Shown here one piece after another: positions 6,831 through 12,692 of a stretch of DNA of 20,357 bases. Positions within the stretch are counted from its first letter, which is position 1. Every line of letters begins with the position of its first letter. This DNA is from Candidatus Woesearchaeota archaeon (GTDB lineage Archaea > Nanobdellota > Nanobdellia > Woesearchaeales > JAGVYO01). A model generated the notes under the pieces. It saw only the letters and a program-made list of their open reading frames with translations. It was not told where the DNA came from and did not search any database. Position numbers and translations under genes: made by a program. The stretch is taken from positions 1 through 20,357 of the forward strand of contig JAGVYO010000001.1 of the NCBI GenBank assembly GCA_018303225.1, written 5' to 3'.

Positions 6831-7084
6831 ACAAAAAAGGGCTGTCACCCTTGGTAGCCACACTGTTGCTGGTGGTGTTTGCATTAGCGATCGGCACAAT
6901 AACCATGACCTTTGGAAAAAACTATACGACGGGTGCCGAAGAGGACACGCTGTCCGAACAGCCTATCGTGATTGCGAACGATGCGATAGGGACAGATCCG
7001 CTGAAAGCGCTCCAGCTGGAATACATCCAGGGCAAGATCAGCCAGGAAGAATACCTGCAGCGGCAGAAAGAACTGACGGGCTAA
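6827..7084 (+). CDS. pilin-like protein (class III signal peptide) with SHOCT-like C-terminus
   Basis: An 85-residue protein. The N-terminus MNKKG followed by LSPLVATLLLVVFALAIGTI is a textbook archaeal class III (type IV pilin/archaellin) signal: a prepilin peptidase would cut after Gly5, leaving a hydrophobic assembly helix. The body is very short. Residues about 57-85 contain LEYIQGKISQEEYLQRQKEL, matching the SHOCT pattern (short helix, G-x-I-[ST]-x-E-E-[FY], helix), a small oligomerisation or tethering module usually at protein C-termini. The usual pilin globular domain is missing. Third gene of the coupled operon. Its stop overlaps by 4 bases the end of the convergent UPF0147 gene. Pilin-like start confident; function inferred. 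Confidence 0.85.
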   Translation: MNKKGLSPLVATLLLVVFALAIGTITMTFGKNYTTGAEEDTLSEQPIVIANDAIGTDPLKALQLEYIQGKISQEEYLQRQKELTG

Positions 7085-7332
7085 TCCAATTTCTCCAGAA
7101 GGCTGACGATGTTCAGTATCTGAATGCGTATGTAGGATTCGAGATTGACGTCATCGGAAATCTCGTCCAATTCACCCAGCACCCTGCTCTTGCGGATGGA
7201 GAGCTCGGTCTTCGCCTGCAGGGTAGCAATGATGCGGTCGATGCTGTTCTTGACATTCCTTGGCACTGAGGCGTCTTCCTTCAGATTGGAAAGCTGTGTG
7301 ATGACCTCATCTATTTTCTTTTCACTGCCCAT
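7081..7332 (-). CDS. UPF0147 family protein
   Basis: An 83-residue, all-helical protein. The segment VPRNVKNSIDRIIATL (about 23-38), the central RKSRVLGELDEISDDVNL and the C-terminal QILNIVSLLEKLD match the conserved archaeal UPF0147 family, of unknown function. It starts 21 nt after prefoldin beta and is probably the last gene of the tRNA-Pro/eL43/rpoP/pfdB transcription unit. This placement with ribosome, RNA polymerase and chaperone genes suggests a general information-processing role. Its final codon overlaps the end of the convergent pilin-like gene. Confidence 0.85.
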   Translation of the reverse strand: MGSEKKIDEVITQLSNLKEDASVPRNVKNSIDRIIATLQAKTELSIRKSRVLGELDEISDDVNLESYIRIQILNIVSLLEKLD

Positions 7333-7353
7333 CGGAACCGTCCAAGAATGTTG

Positions 7354-7692
7354 TTATTCTTCCTTCATCTGGCTGACTACTTCGCTTTGCAGCTTCATCG
7401 CCTTTTCCTTGATCTGATTTTCCTGCTTTTCCAGCGCCTTGATGCGCAAGACCAGCATCTCTTTTTTGGACTCAAGGTCCTTTTTCAGATCCTCTTTCCC
7501 GGAGGCCACCATGATATTGCCAATGATCCTGTAGGCCTCATCGGTCTTCTCCAGCTCCTTCAGCGCCGAATCGATCTCCAGCTGCTGGAGCTGGAACTGC
7601 TGCTTCTGGACCAGGATGGACTGGGCGCTTTGCTCGTACAGCTGAAGCTGGCCGATCTTCTGCTCGGTGTCTTTAGAAAGATCCTTGCTCAT
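7354..7692 (-). CDS. pfdB: prefoldin beta subunit
   Basis: A 112-residue subunit of the hexameric prefoldin chaperone, which captures unfolded proteins through coiled-coil tentacles and passes them to the chaperonin. An N-terminal coiled coil (about 5-45) leads to the beta-hairpin core with EAYRIIGNIMVASGKEDL, then a second coiled coil (about 72-110) rich in K/E/Q. I chose the ATG at 7692 rather than an upstream in-frame ATG at 7749: the extra 19 residues are unlike prefoldin, and ATG 7692 overlaps the rpoP stop as ATGA. The rpoP-pfdB order is common in archaea. Confidence 0.93.
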   Translation of the reverse strand: MSKDLSKDTEQKIGQLQLYEQSAQSILVQKQQFQLQQLEIDSALKELEKTDEAYRIIGNIMVASGKEDLKKDLESKKEMLVLRIKALEKQENQIKEKAMKLQSEVVSQMKEE

Positions 7693-7826
7693 ACGGCCTT
7701 GACTTTTGTAGTGGCAGTCCTCGGTTTGAAGAGCATCTTGCTGCCGCAATACGGGCAGCGGACTTTTTTTCGCAAATAGTCAGTGGCCACTTTCTTGTTG
7801 CACTCGAAGCACTTGTATTCCGCCAT
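7689..7826 (-). CDS. rpoP: DNA-directed RNA polymerase subunit P (Rpb12-like)
   Basis: A 45-residue protein. Cys6/Cys9 (KCFEC) and Cys24/Cys27 (RCPYCGSK) form the zinc ribbon of RNA polymerase subunit P, the archaeal counterpart of eukaryotic Rpb12, which helps hold the polymerase assembly platform together. A basic C-terminus (LFKPRTATTKVKAV) follows. The start is one base after the eL43 stop, and the TGA stop overlaps the pfdB ATG. Size and order (eL43-rpoP-pfdB) are those of the conserved archaeal cluster. It is easy to miss because of its length. Confidence 0.95.
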   Translation of the reverse strand: MAEYKCFECNKKVATDYLRKKVRCPYCGSKMLFKPRTATTKVKAV

Positions 7827-7827
7827 C

Positions 7828-8130
7828 TTATTTCTCCTCGGTTGCTTCCTGTACCGGAAGCGCCTCTTCGACAGGCTTTTCCTCTACCTTTCCCTTCATC
7901 GGGACAATCTTTTCCTTTATAGAATAGGCCTTGCCGGTGAATTTGGCGCCGCATTTGCGGCAGTTCCAGATGCCCACGGCGATGCGCTTGACGGCTACCT
8001 TGCTGCAGTAAGGGCACTTGTGGAGCTTTCGCTGCTCGCGCTCGACCTCGATGAACTTGTATTTAGGCGTTCGTCCATAGCGCGCGCCGAAGCGTTTCGT
8101 AGCGCCTAATTTCTCGGATTTGGTTGCCAT
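7828..8130 (-). CDS. rpl37ae: large-subunit ribosomal protein eL43 (L37Ae)
   Basis: A 100-residue zinc-ribbon ribosomal protein. The N-terminus TKRFGARYGRTPKYKFIEVE and the CPYC (39-42) / CRKC (57-60) zinc ligands around VKRIAVGIW are diagnostic. The C-terminal ~30 residues (SIKEKIVPMKGKVEEKPVEEALPVQEATEEK, read in parts) are acidic, longer than the family core, and probably disordered. The ATG lies only 12 nt after the 3' end of the tRNA-Pro gene and no separate TATA box fits between them. The gene is therefore most likely co-transcribed with the tRNA and released as a near-leaderless mRNA when the tRNA 3' end is cut. Confidence 0.95.
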   Translation of the reverse strand: MATKSEKLGATKRFGARYGRTPKYKFIEVEREQRKLHKCPYCSKVAVKRIAVGIWNCRKCGAKFTGKAYSIKEKIVPMKGKVEEKPVEEALPVQEATEEK

Positions 8131-8142
8131 TTTTTAGTAGAA

Positions 8143-8242
8143 TGGGGCTGCCCGGACATTCGGCGCCCCATAAGAGCGTTCTTTCGAACCGGGGTCTTCT
8201 GGTCCCAAACCAGAAAGGATAGCCAGACTACCCTACAGCCCC
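8143..8242 (-). tRNA. tRNA-Pro(UGG) with a T-loop intron
   Basis: Folds as a tRNA on the minus strand. Acceptor GGGGCTG (8242-8236) pairs fully with CAGCCCC (8150-8144); A73 is 8143 and CCA is not encoded. The D-arm is GGGT...ATCC with GG in the loop. The anticodon stem TCTGG/CCAGA holds loop TTTGGGA with anticodon TGG at 8207-8205. T-stem CCCGG (8193-8189) pairs with CCGGG (8155-8151). Between TTCGAA (8188-8183) and T60 (8156) lies a 26-nt insertion. Removing it gives the perfect T-loop TTCGAAT. A TATA box sits ~35 nt upstream. The gene heads the eL43-rpoP-pfdB-UPF0147 unit. Confidence 0.93.
8157..8182 (-). other. 26-nt tRNA intron at position 59/60
   Basis: The junctions form a bulge-helix-bulge, the substrate of archaeal tRNA-splicing endonuclease. 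The central 4-bp helix is TTCG (8188-8185, exon T-loop) with CGAA (8162-8159, intron end). The 5' bulge is AA|A (8184-8182), the 3' bulge TG|T (8158-8156), and the exon helix is the T-stem CCCGG/CCGGG. The intron itself forms CGCTC/GGGCG with a 5-base loop. Both predicted cuts regenerate an uninterrupted consensus T-arm. The intron helix nearest the 5' bulge is imperfect (an AA mismatch), so the motif is slightly relaxed. Confidence 0.85.
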
Positions 8243-8272
8243 TTGGATAATGCGTTTCGGAGCGGTATATCC

Positions 8273-8281
8273 TTTTTAAAT
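8273..8281 (-). promoter_or_regulatory. TATA box for the tRNA-Pro/eL43 transcription unit
   Basis: Minus strand ATTTAAAAA centred about 35 nt before G1 of the tRNA, implying a short 5' leader of ~9 nt that RNase P would remove. No other TATA-like element lies between the tRNA and eL43. Confidence 0.65.
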
Positions 8282-8376
8282 CTATCGGTGAAGGTTTGGA
8301 TCTTGCGAATTTAATTTTTGGCCGGACGAGTGGTTTTCTCAACCATCGGAAGCGCCCGTAATCCGCCAGCCAAACG

Positions 8377-8385
8377 TTTATAAAT
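8377..8385 (+). promoter_or_regulatory. TATA box for aRF1
   Basis: TTTATAAAT centred 26 nt before ATG 8407; predicts a leaderless mRNA. A GC-rich foldable segment (8320-8371) abuts it upstream. Confidence 0.7.
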
Positions 8386-8406
8386 ATTCGGCAGTAACCA
8401 TAGCGT

Positions 8407-9510
8407 ATGTCCCTAACGACCAAACAGAAGCATGACCTGAAGAAATTCATCAAGGAGCTGGAGCAGCATAGGGGCAGCCATACCGAGCTGGTGAGCGTCT
8501 ACATCCCGGCGGAGTATGACCTCAACAAGATCATCAACCATCTCGCGCAGGAGCAAGGCACGGCCGCCAACATCAAATCATCCTCCACCCGGAAGAATGT
8601 GGTCAGCGCGCTGGAGCGGATGATCCAGCACCTGCGACTGTTCAAAAGGACTCCGCCGCACGGATTGGCGGTTTTCTCTGGAAATGTGGCGGAACGGGAA
8701 GGACAGGAAGATTTCAAGGTATGGAGCGTGGAGCCTCCGGTCCCGCTGAACACGCGCATCTACCGCTGCGACAAGGAATTCGTCCTTGATCTGCTAAGGG
8801 ACATGATGGAGGCCAAGGAGGCGTACGGCCTGATCGTGCTGGACAGAAGGGATGCCAACATAGCATTATTGAAAGGAAAAACGATTGTGCATTTATTGAA
8901 GACCCATTCGCAGGTGCCTGGAAAATTTAAGGCCGGCGGACAATCAGCGGCCCGTTTCGCCCGGCAGCGGGAAGGCGCCATCATAGACCATTACAAGAAA
9001 GTAGCTGAGTACGTCAAAGAGCAGTTCCTCAAGATGGAAGGGCTGAAAGGCATCATCATAGGCGGGCCGGGACGCACGAAATACGAGTTCGTAGAGGGAG
9101 ATTTCATCACCAACGAGGTCAAGAAGAAGATTATCGCGATAAAAGATTTATCCTACACAGGCGAATTCGGCATGGAGGAGCTTGTGGACAAGAGCCAGGA
9201 TGTCCTGGCGCAGGAAGAGATCGTCGGCGAGAAGAAGATCATGGGAAAATTCTTTGAGATGCTGTCCACCAACACGGCTATGGCCAGCTACGGCGAAGCC
9301 GAAGTGATGCGCGTGCTTCAGCTGGGCGCAGTGGATATGCTGCTGCTTTCGGATGAATTAGATGACAGCAAAATCGAGAAATTCGAGGAAGAGGCCAAGA
9401 AAATGGGCACCACCGTCATGATCATCTCCACGGAAACACGGGAAGGCGCCCAACTGAGGGAGATGGGCAAAATAGCGGCTATCCTGCGGTATGAAGTGCA
9501 AAGCCAGTAA
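8407..9510 (+). CDS. prf1: peptide chain release factor aRF1 (short form)
   Basis: A 367-residue class-I release factor that reads all three stop codons and triggers peptidyl-tRNA hydrolysis. Domain 1 has the stop-codon motifs NIKS (55-58) and YxCxxxF as YRCDKEF (119-125). Domain 2 carries the catalytic GGQ at 177-179 in GKFKAGGQSAARF. Domain 3 follows (about 240-367). Typical archaeal aRF1 is roughly 410-425 residues. Here the text runs from GAVDMLLLSDELDD straight to IEKFEEEAKKMGTTVMIIS with no Cys-rich stretch, so the zinc-ribbon minidomain of domain 3 appears to be absent. The start is supported by a TATA box at -26. Confidence 0.95.
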   Translation: MSLTTKQKHDLKKFIKELEQHRGSHTELVSVYIPAEYDLNKIINHLAQEQGTAANIKSSSTRKNVVSALERMIQHLRLFKRTPPHGLAVFSGNVAEREGQEDFKVWSVEPPVPLNTRIYRCDKEFVLDLLRDMMEAKEAYGLIVLDRRDANIALLKGKTIVHLLKTHSQVPGKFKAGGQSAARFARQREGAIIDHYKKVAEYVKEQFLKMEGLKGIIIGGPGRTKYEFVEGDFITNEVKKKIIAIKDLSYTGEFGMEELVDKSQDVLAQEEIVGEKKIMGKFFEMLSTNTAMASYGEAEVMRVLQLGAVDMLLLSDELDDSKIEKFEEEAKKMGTTVMIISTETREGAQLREMGKIAAILRYEVQSQ

Positions 9511-9520
9511 GTTCCGACAG

Positions 9521-9530
9521 ATTTAAATAA
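9521..9530 (+). promoter_or_regulatory. TATA box for the SprT-like gene
   Basis: ATTTAAATAA centred 27 nt before ATG 9552, in the 41-base gap after aRF1. Predicts a separate, leaderless transcript. Confidence 0.65.
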
Positions 9531-9551
9531 AAATTTCTAAAGTCTGAGGGC

Positions 9552-10229
9552 ATGAATCTCGCCTTGGAAGCATTCCTGGACCTCTATCCTGAAAAAGTGC
9601 CGGAGCACACCTTCTCGTTAGGCTATTCGGGCAAGTTCCGGGGCTACAATGCCAATGTAAAGATGCGCGGGAAGAAGATGATGTTCTGGCTGAGCAGAAA
9701 GTGGAAGACCATCCAGCCGGAGATCCAGATGGGCATCATCCAGGAGCTGATGGTCAGGATCTTCAAAGATAAGCGGAACACAACCGGCATGGACCTGTAT
9801 CACACCTTCCTGAAGAACATCCATATGGTCATCCCCAAGACAAAAAGCGACCCGTTGCTGGAAGCTTCTTTTGTGCGCATCAATGAGAAATATTTTTTCG
9901 GCATGCTGGAACAGCCGAACCTTGCGTGGGGCACTGCGTCTTTCCGGAAATTGGGATCGTATGAATACGGCACAGACACCATCACCCTCAGCAGAATTTT
10001 GTCCGAAGACCCGGAACTGGTGGACTATGTCATGCACCACGAGATGCTGCACAAAAAACTGCAGTACAAGGCCAAGAACGGGAGAAGCCTCCACCATAGC
10101 TCAGAGTTCCGGAGGCTGGAGAAGAGGTTCGAAAACAGCGCATTGCTGGAGAAACGGCTGCAGAATCTGGGCCGCAAAAGGAAAAGGGGCTTTTTTAACG
10201 GCCTTTTTGGTTCTCCGGGCGTGGATTGA
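9552..10229 (+). CDS. SprT-like zinc metalloprotease family protein
   Basis: A 225-residue soluble protein. HEMLH (163-167) is an HExxH zinc-protease motif, and HSSEF (182-186), 14 residues later, supplies the third ligand in the H-x(2)-EF arrangement seen in SprT/WLM-type and related minigluzincin peptidases. The preceding LGSYEYGTDTITLSRIL, reading up to VDYVMHHEMLH, is typical of the beta-strand and helix leading into the active site of this group. The N-terminal ~100 residues (basic, with WLSRKWKTIQ) are not recognised. Eukaryotic SPRTN proteins degrade DNA-protein crosslinks, but that role here is only a possibility. No signal peptide, so cytoplasmic. Upstream of the histone gene but with separate promoters. 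Confidence 0.75.
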   Translation: MNLALEAFLDLYPEKVPEHTFSLGYSGKFRGYNANVKMRGKKMMFWLSRKWKTIQPEIQMGIIQELMVRIFKDKRNTTGMDLYHTFLKNIHMVIPKTKSDPLLEASFVRINEKYFFGMLEQPNLAWGTASFRKLGSYEYGTDTITLSRILSEDPELVDYVMHHEMLHKKLQYKAKNGRSLHHSSEFRRLEKRFENSALLEKRLQNLGRKRKRGFFNGLFGSPGVD

Positions 10230-10243
10230 CTCGCATTCACCAA

Positions 10244-10257
10244 AATGTTTAAATAGG
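10244..10257 (+). promoter_or_regulatory. histone promoter core, identical to the aIF5A promoter
   Basis: AATGTTTAAATAGG, with the TATA box centred ~59 nt before the histone ATG. Expected leader is ~33 nt, long for this window, containing AGAGGGATG just before the start as a possible weak Shine-Dalgarno. Confidence 0.7.
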
Positions 10258-10310
10258 GGGCATTCTTTTTTTCAGCCTACCTTTCCTTTGAGGGAAAAGA
10301 GGGATGTTCA

Positions 10311-10526
10311 ATGACGGAAAAAACATTGCCTTTGGCAGCCATGGAAAAGATCCTGAAGCAGTGCGGCGCCGAGCGCGTCTCGGACAAGGCCAAAGCTGCC
10401 CTGAAGACGGCCATTGAAGACCGGGCGGAAGTCATTGCGCAGAAAGCCATCAAGCTGGCGGCCCATGCCGGAAGGAAAACAGTAAAAGCCGGCGACATCC
10501 AGTTGGCGGCCAAGGAACTGGCATAA
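10311..10526 (+). CDS. archaeal histone (HMf family)
   Basis: A 71-residue single histone-fold protein that packages DNA as extendable hypernucleosomes or tetramers. Helix 1 is LPLAAMEKILKQCG (6-19), the long helix 2 follows VSDKAKAAL (23-31) through RAEVIAQKAIKLAAHAGR (38-55), and loop 2/helix 3 is KTVKAGDIQLAAKEL. The RKTVKAxDI signature and RVSD are classic HMf-type features. No tail extends either end. Monocistronic, with a ~33-nt leader and a promoter core shared with aIF5A, in keeping with strong expression. Confidence 0.97.
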   Translation: MTEKTLPLAAMEKILKQCGAERVSDKAKAALKTAIEDRAEVIAQKAIKLAAHAGRKTVKAGDIQLAAKELA

Positions 10527-10538
10527 TGTTTAAATAGG
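10525..10538 (+). promoter_or_regulatory. aIF5A promoter core, overlapping the histone stop codon
   Basis: AATGTTTAAATAGG, the same 14 bases as at 10244-10257, begins inside the histone TAA stop. The TATA centre is ~50 nt before ATG 10583, giving a ~24-nt leader that contains GAGG 8-11 nt before the ATG. Confidence 0.7.
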
Positions 10539-10582
10539 AGCGCCTTTCTCAAAACAGGTTAAAAACATCGAGGAAAAAAGAG

Positions 10583-10975
10583 ATGACCACGAAACAAGCC
10601 AGTGTAGGGAGCCTGAAAAAAGGCAGCTATGTCGTGATTGAGGGAGCGGCCTGCGTTGTCATGGACACGCAGACATCCCGGCCGGGAAAACACGGCCATG
10701 CCAAGGTGCGCATCAGCGCCATGGGGCTTATCGACAACAAGAAAAGAGTGGTGGTCATGCCGGGCCATGACAATGTGGAAGTGCCCATCATCGAGAAGAA
10801 AACGGCCCAGGTGCTCTCCATCCAGGGCAGCATGGCCAACGTGATGGATGCAGAGACGTACGAGACGTTTGACATGGCGATCCCGGAAGAGCTCAAGAAC
10901 GATGTCAAAGAAGGCGCCAACGTGCTGTACTGGCAGGTGCTCAGCGACCGAGTGATGAAACAGATCAAAGCGTAG
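10583..10975 (+). CDS. eif5A: translation initiation/elongation factor 5A
   Basis: A 130-residue aIF5A, which binds the ribosomal E site and relieves stalls such as those at polyproline. The N-terminal SH3-like domain ends with TSRPGKHGHAKV, where Lys36 is the residue modified to hypusine or deoxyhypusine by deoxyhypusine synthase. An OB-fold C-terminal domain follows (about 72-130). Length is normal. The eL40 gene follows after 7 nt containing a Shine-Dalgarno, so the two form an operon. The modifying enzyme is not in the window. Confidence 0.97.
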   Translation: MTTKQASVGSLKKGSYVVIEGAACVVMDTQTSRPGKHGHAKVRISAMGLIDNKKRVVVMPGHDNVEVPIIEKKTAQVLSIQGSMANVMDAETYETFDMAIPEELKNDVKEGANVLYWQVLSDRVMKQIKA

Positions 10976-10982
10976 GTGAATC

Positions 10983-11144
10983 ATGGTAAAATTCCCAGAA
11001 GCCGATATCCGAAAATTCCGCAACATATTCGTCTGCAGGGTCTGCAAGACCAAACGCAGGGCGCCGAACATGAAGGTCATCAAAGGCAAAATCTCCTGCC
11101 GGAAGTGCGGCAGCAAGGCGTTGCGGCCGGTCCGGAAGAAGTAG
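10983..11144 (+). CDS. rpl40e: large-subunit ribosomal protein eL40
   Basis: A 53-residue basic zinc-ribbon ribosomal protein. Cys18/Cys21 (CRVC) and Cys39/Cys42 (CRKC) are the zinc ligands; flanking KTKRRAPNMKVIKGKISC and the basic tail RPVRKK fit eL40. Eukaryotic eL40 is made as a ubiquitin fusion, whereas the archaeal form stands alone as here. AGGTGA of the intergenic 7 nt after the aIF5A stop is the ribosome-binding site. Short and easily missed. Confidence 0.94.
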   Translation: MVKFPEADIRKFRNIFVCRVCKTKRRAPNMKVIKGKISCRKCGSKALRPVRKK

Positions 11145-11166
11145 TTTTTAAGAGAGCATTTTAATT

Positions 11167-11463
11167 ATGGGCTTAAATTCTATTAATGATTACCAGAAAG
11201 TATTTCGCGACAATATTAGGGATGCCCAAGGGAATAAGTTAGATCTTGAATCCATCGTCCCGGGCTTGTCGGTGCACCTTACATGGAGTACGGATCTGTA
11301 CGCTGTGGTAATGCTTGAAGCAGGGGCACAAGGACAGGCACAAATCTACGTGGCAAAGAAAGCAACCATTTCAGAAAAACTTCCGGATTTTATCAGCGAA
11401 TTTAATTTTCCGGCCAAAAAGAAATTTGGATTTGCAGGATCCCTCGTCCCGGACTACAGGTAA
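11167..11463 (+). CDS. small hypothetical protein
   Basis: A 98-residue soluble protein of unknown family, with no signal peptide, transmembrane segment or Cys. It has a polar N-terminus (MGLNSINDYQKVFRDNI), a central beta-rich stretch (LSVHLTWSTDLYAVVMLEAG, then AQIYVAKKATI) and a C-terminus with FNFPAKKKFGF. Codon use resembles the neighbours but is more A/T-rich. The T-rich sequence at 11145-11154 is only ~18 nt before the ATG, too close for the usual TATA spacing, and no clear Shine-Dalgarno is seen, so start and expression are uncertain. It lies between eL40 and the S2P gene. Confidence 0.55.
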   Translation: MGLNSINDYQKVFRDNIRDAQGNKLDLESIVPGLSVHLTWSTDLYAVVMLEAGAQGQAQIYVAKKATISEKLPDFISEFNFPAKKKFGFAGSLVPDYR

Positions 11464-11471
11464 ACCGCAAC

Positions 11472-11480
11472 ATTTAAAAA
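11472..11480 (+). promoter_or_regulatory. TATA box for the site-2 protease gene
   Basis: ATTTAAAAA centred 27 nt before ATG 11503. Predicts a leaderless mRNA. Confidence 0.65.
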
Positions 11481-11502
11481 AGCGCTTTCTCCCGGATAAA
11501 GC

Positions 11503-12687
11503 ATGCCGCTGGATGTACAAACGTGGGCTGCTATCGTGTTTTTCATTCTTCTAGGCCTCTGGATCATTGCCAACCGGAAAAAAGTCCACCTGCAGAAGAT
11601 CCTGTTTCCGCTGCTGTATTTCGCGATGTACCGCACCCAGGTAGGGCTGCGGTTCATGGACAAGGTCGGGCGGCGTTTTCCGCGGCTGATGCGCGCCATA
11701 GGGTATGTTGGGATTGGGGTCGGCTTTCTGGGCATGATTGCGATTTCGGTCGCATTGGTCCAGAATATGATCCAGATTCTGACGAAACCGGAAGCCATTC
11801 CGGGTGTCGGATTGGTATTGCCGTTTGAAGTGAAAGGAGCATTCTATGTGCCGTTCTTCTACTGGATCGTCTCGATCTTCATCATTGCGCTGGTGCATGA
11901 GTTTTCGCACGGCATAATGGCACGGACGTACGGCATGAAAATCAAATCCGCGGGCTTTGCGGTCCTCGGCATTTTGATTCCCATCCTTCCGGCGGCGTTT
12001 GTGGAGCCGGATGAAAAAGAGCTGCGGAAAAGGCCCAAGCGCGAGCAATTGAGCGTGTTTGCCGCCGGACCGTTCTCCAACATCATTCTGGCTTTTGTGG
12101 CCCTTCTGTTGTTCGTGTTCCTGGCGCCTCCGATTGTGGACAGCATCGTCGATTTCAACGGAGTCACGGTGACGGATTTTGCAGAGGGGGATTTCCCGGC
12201 GAAAGCCGCGGGCCTCCAGGAAGGAGAGATTGTCCTGGAGATTGACGGAACGCCCATCACCTATGTCTCCAACTTTACGCAGGCGCTGAAAGCCAAGAAG
12301 GCCGGCGACCCTATCCGATTAAAAACCGATAGAGGATTGTATGACATTGTCCTGGCCGAGCATCCGAATGACGGCGGGGAAGCCTATCTCGGCGTCTTTG
12401 TCCAGCAGCATAGGGCCGTCCAGAAAGATGTAGAAGAAAAATTCGGAGGCTTTTTGCCCGCATTCGGCCTATGGCTTGTTGGCCTGTTCTACTGGCTTTA
12501 CCTGCTGAACTTGGGCATCGGATTGTTTAACCTCGTGCCCATCGGCCCGATTGACGGCGGAAGAATGCTGCTCGCAGCGCTGGAGAAGTATTTCCCGCAG
12601 GAGAAGGCACACCGCATCTGGAAGGGAATCGGAGCGTTTTTCCTGGGGCTGGTGCTTGTGAACATTCTGGCTGCGTTTATCCTATAA
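11503..12687 (+). CDS. site-2 protease family intramembrane metalloprotease (M50) with PDZ domain
   Basis: A 394-residue multi-pass membrane zinc protease. The active-site helix carries HEFSH (132-136), preceded by TM segments at about 9-23 and 67-90, and the second conserved motif NLVPIGPIDGG (343-353) provides the aspartate zinc ligand (Asp351), matching N-x-x-P-x-x-x-x-D-G. A PDZ-like domain lies between them (about 215-300; AAGLQEGEIVLEIDGTPI is the typical core). The layout is that of RseP-type and archaeal S2P proteins, which cleave membrane-bound regulators or remnant signal peptides. Substrate unknown; the pilin and lipoprotein genes are distant and not linked. Single-gene unit. Confidence 0.93.
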   Translation: MPLDVQTWAAIVFFILLGLWIIANRKKVHLQKILFPLLYFAMYRTQVGLRFMDKVGRRFPRLMRAIGYVGIGVGFLGMIAISVALVQNMIQILTKPEAIPGVGLVLPFEVKGAFYVPFFYWIVSIFIIALVHEFSHGIMARTYGMKIKSAGFAVLGILIPILPAAFVEPDEKELRKRPKREQLSVFAAGPFSNIILAFVALLLFVFLAPPIVDSIVDFNGVTVTDFAEGDFPAKAAGLQEGEIVLEIDGTPITYVSNFTQALKAKKAGDPIRLKTDRGLYDIVLAEHPNDGGEAYLGVFVQQHRAVQKDVEEKFGGFLPAFGLWLVGLFYWLYLLNLGIGLFNLVPIGPIDGGRMLLAALEKYFPQEKAHRIWKGIGAFFLGLVLVNILAAFIL

Positions 12688-12692
12688 AGAAA

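Noticed and set aside
8143..8242. Degenerate or pseudo-tRNA reading of the tRNA-Pro locus
   Set aside because: All stems are fully paired once the 26-nt insertion is removed, and both insertion junctions match bulge-helix-bulge geometry, so a functional intron-containing tRNA is the better reading.
10976..11164. A 62-codon open frame overlapping eL40
   Set aside because: The eL40 frame from 10983 has the zinc-ribbon Cys pairs and a Shine-Dalgarno; the other frame is its shadow.
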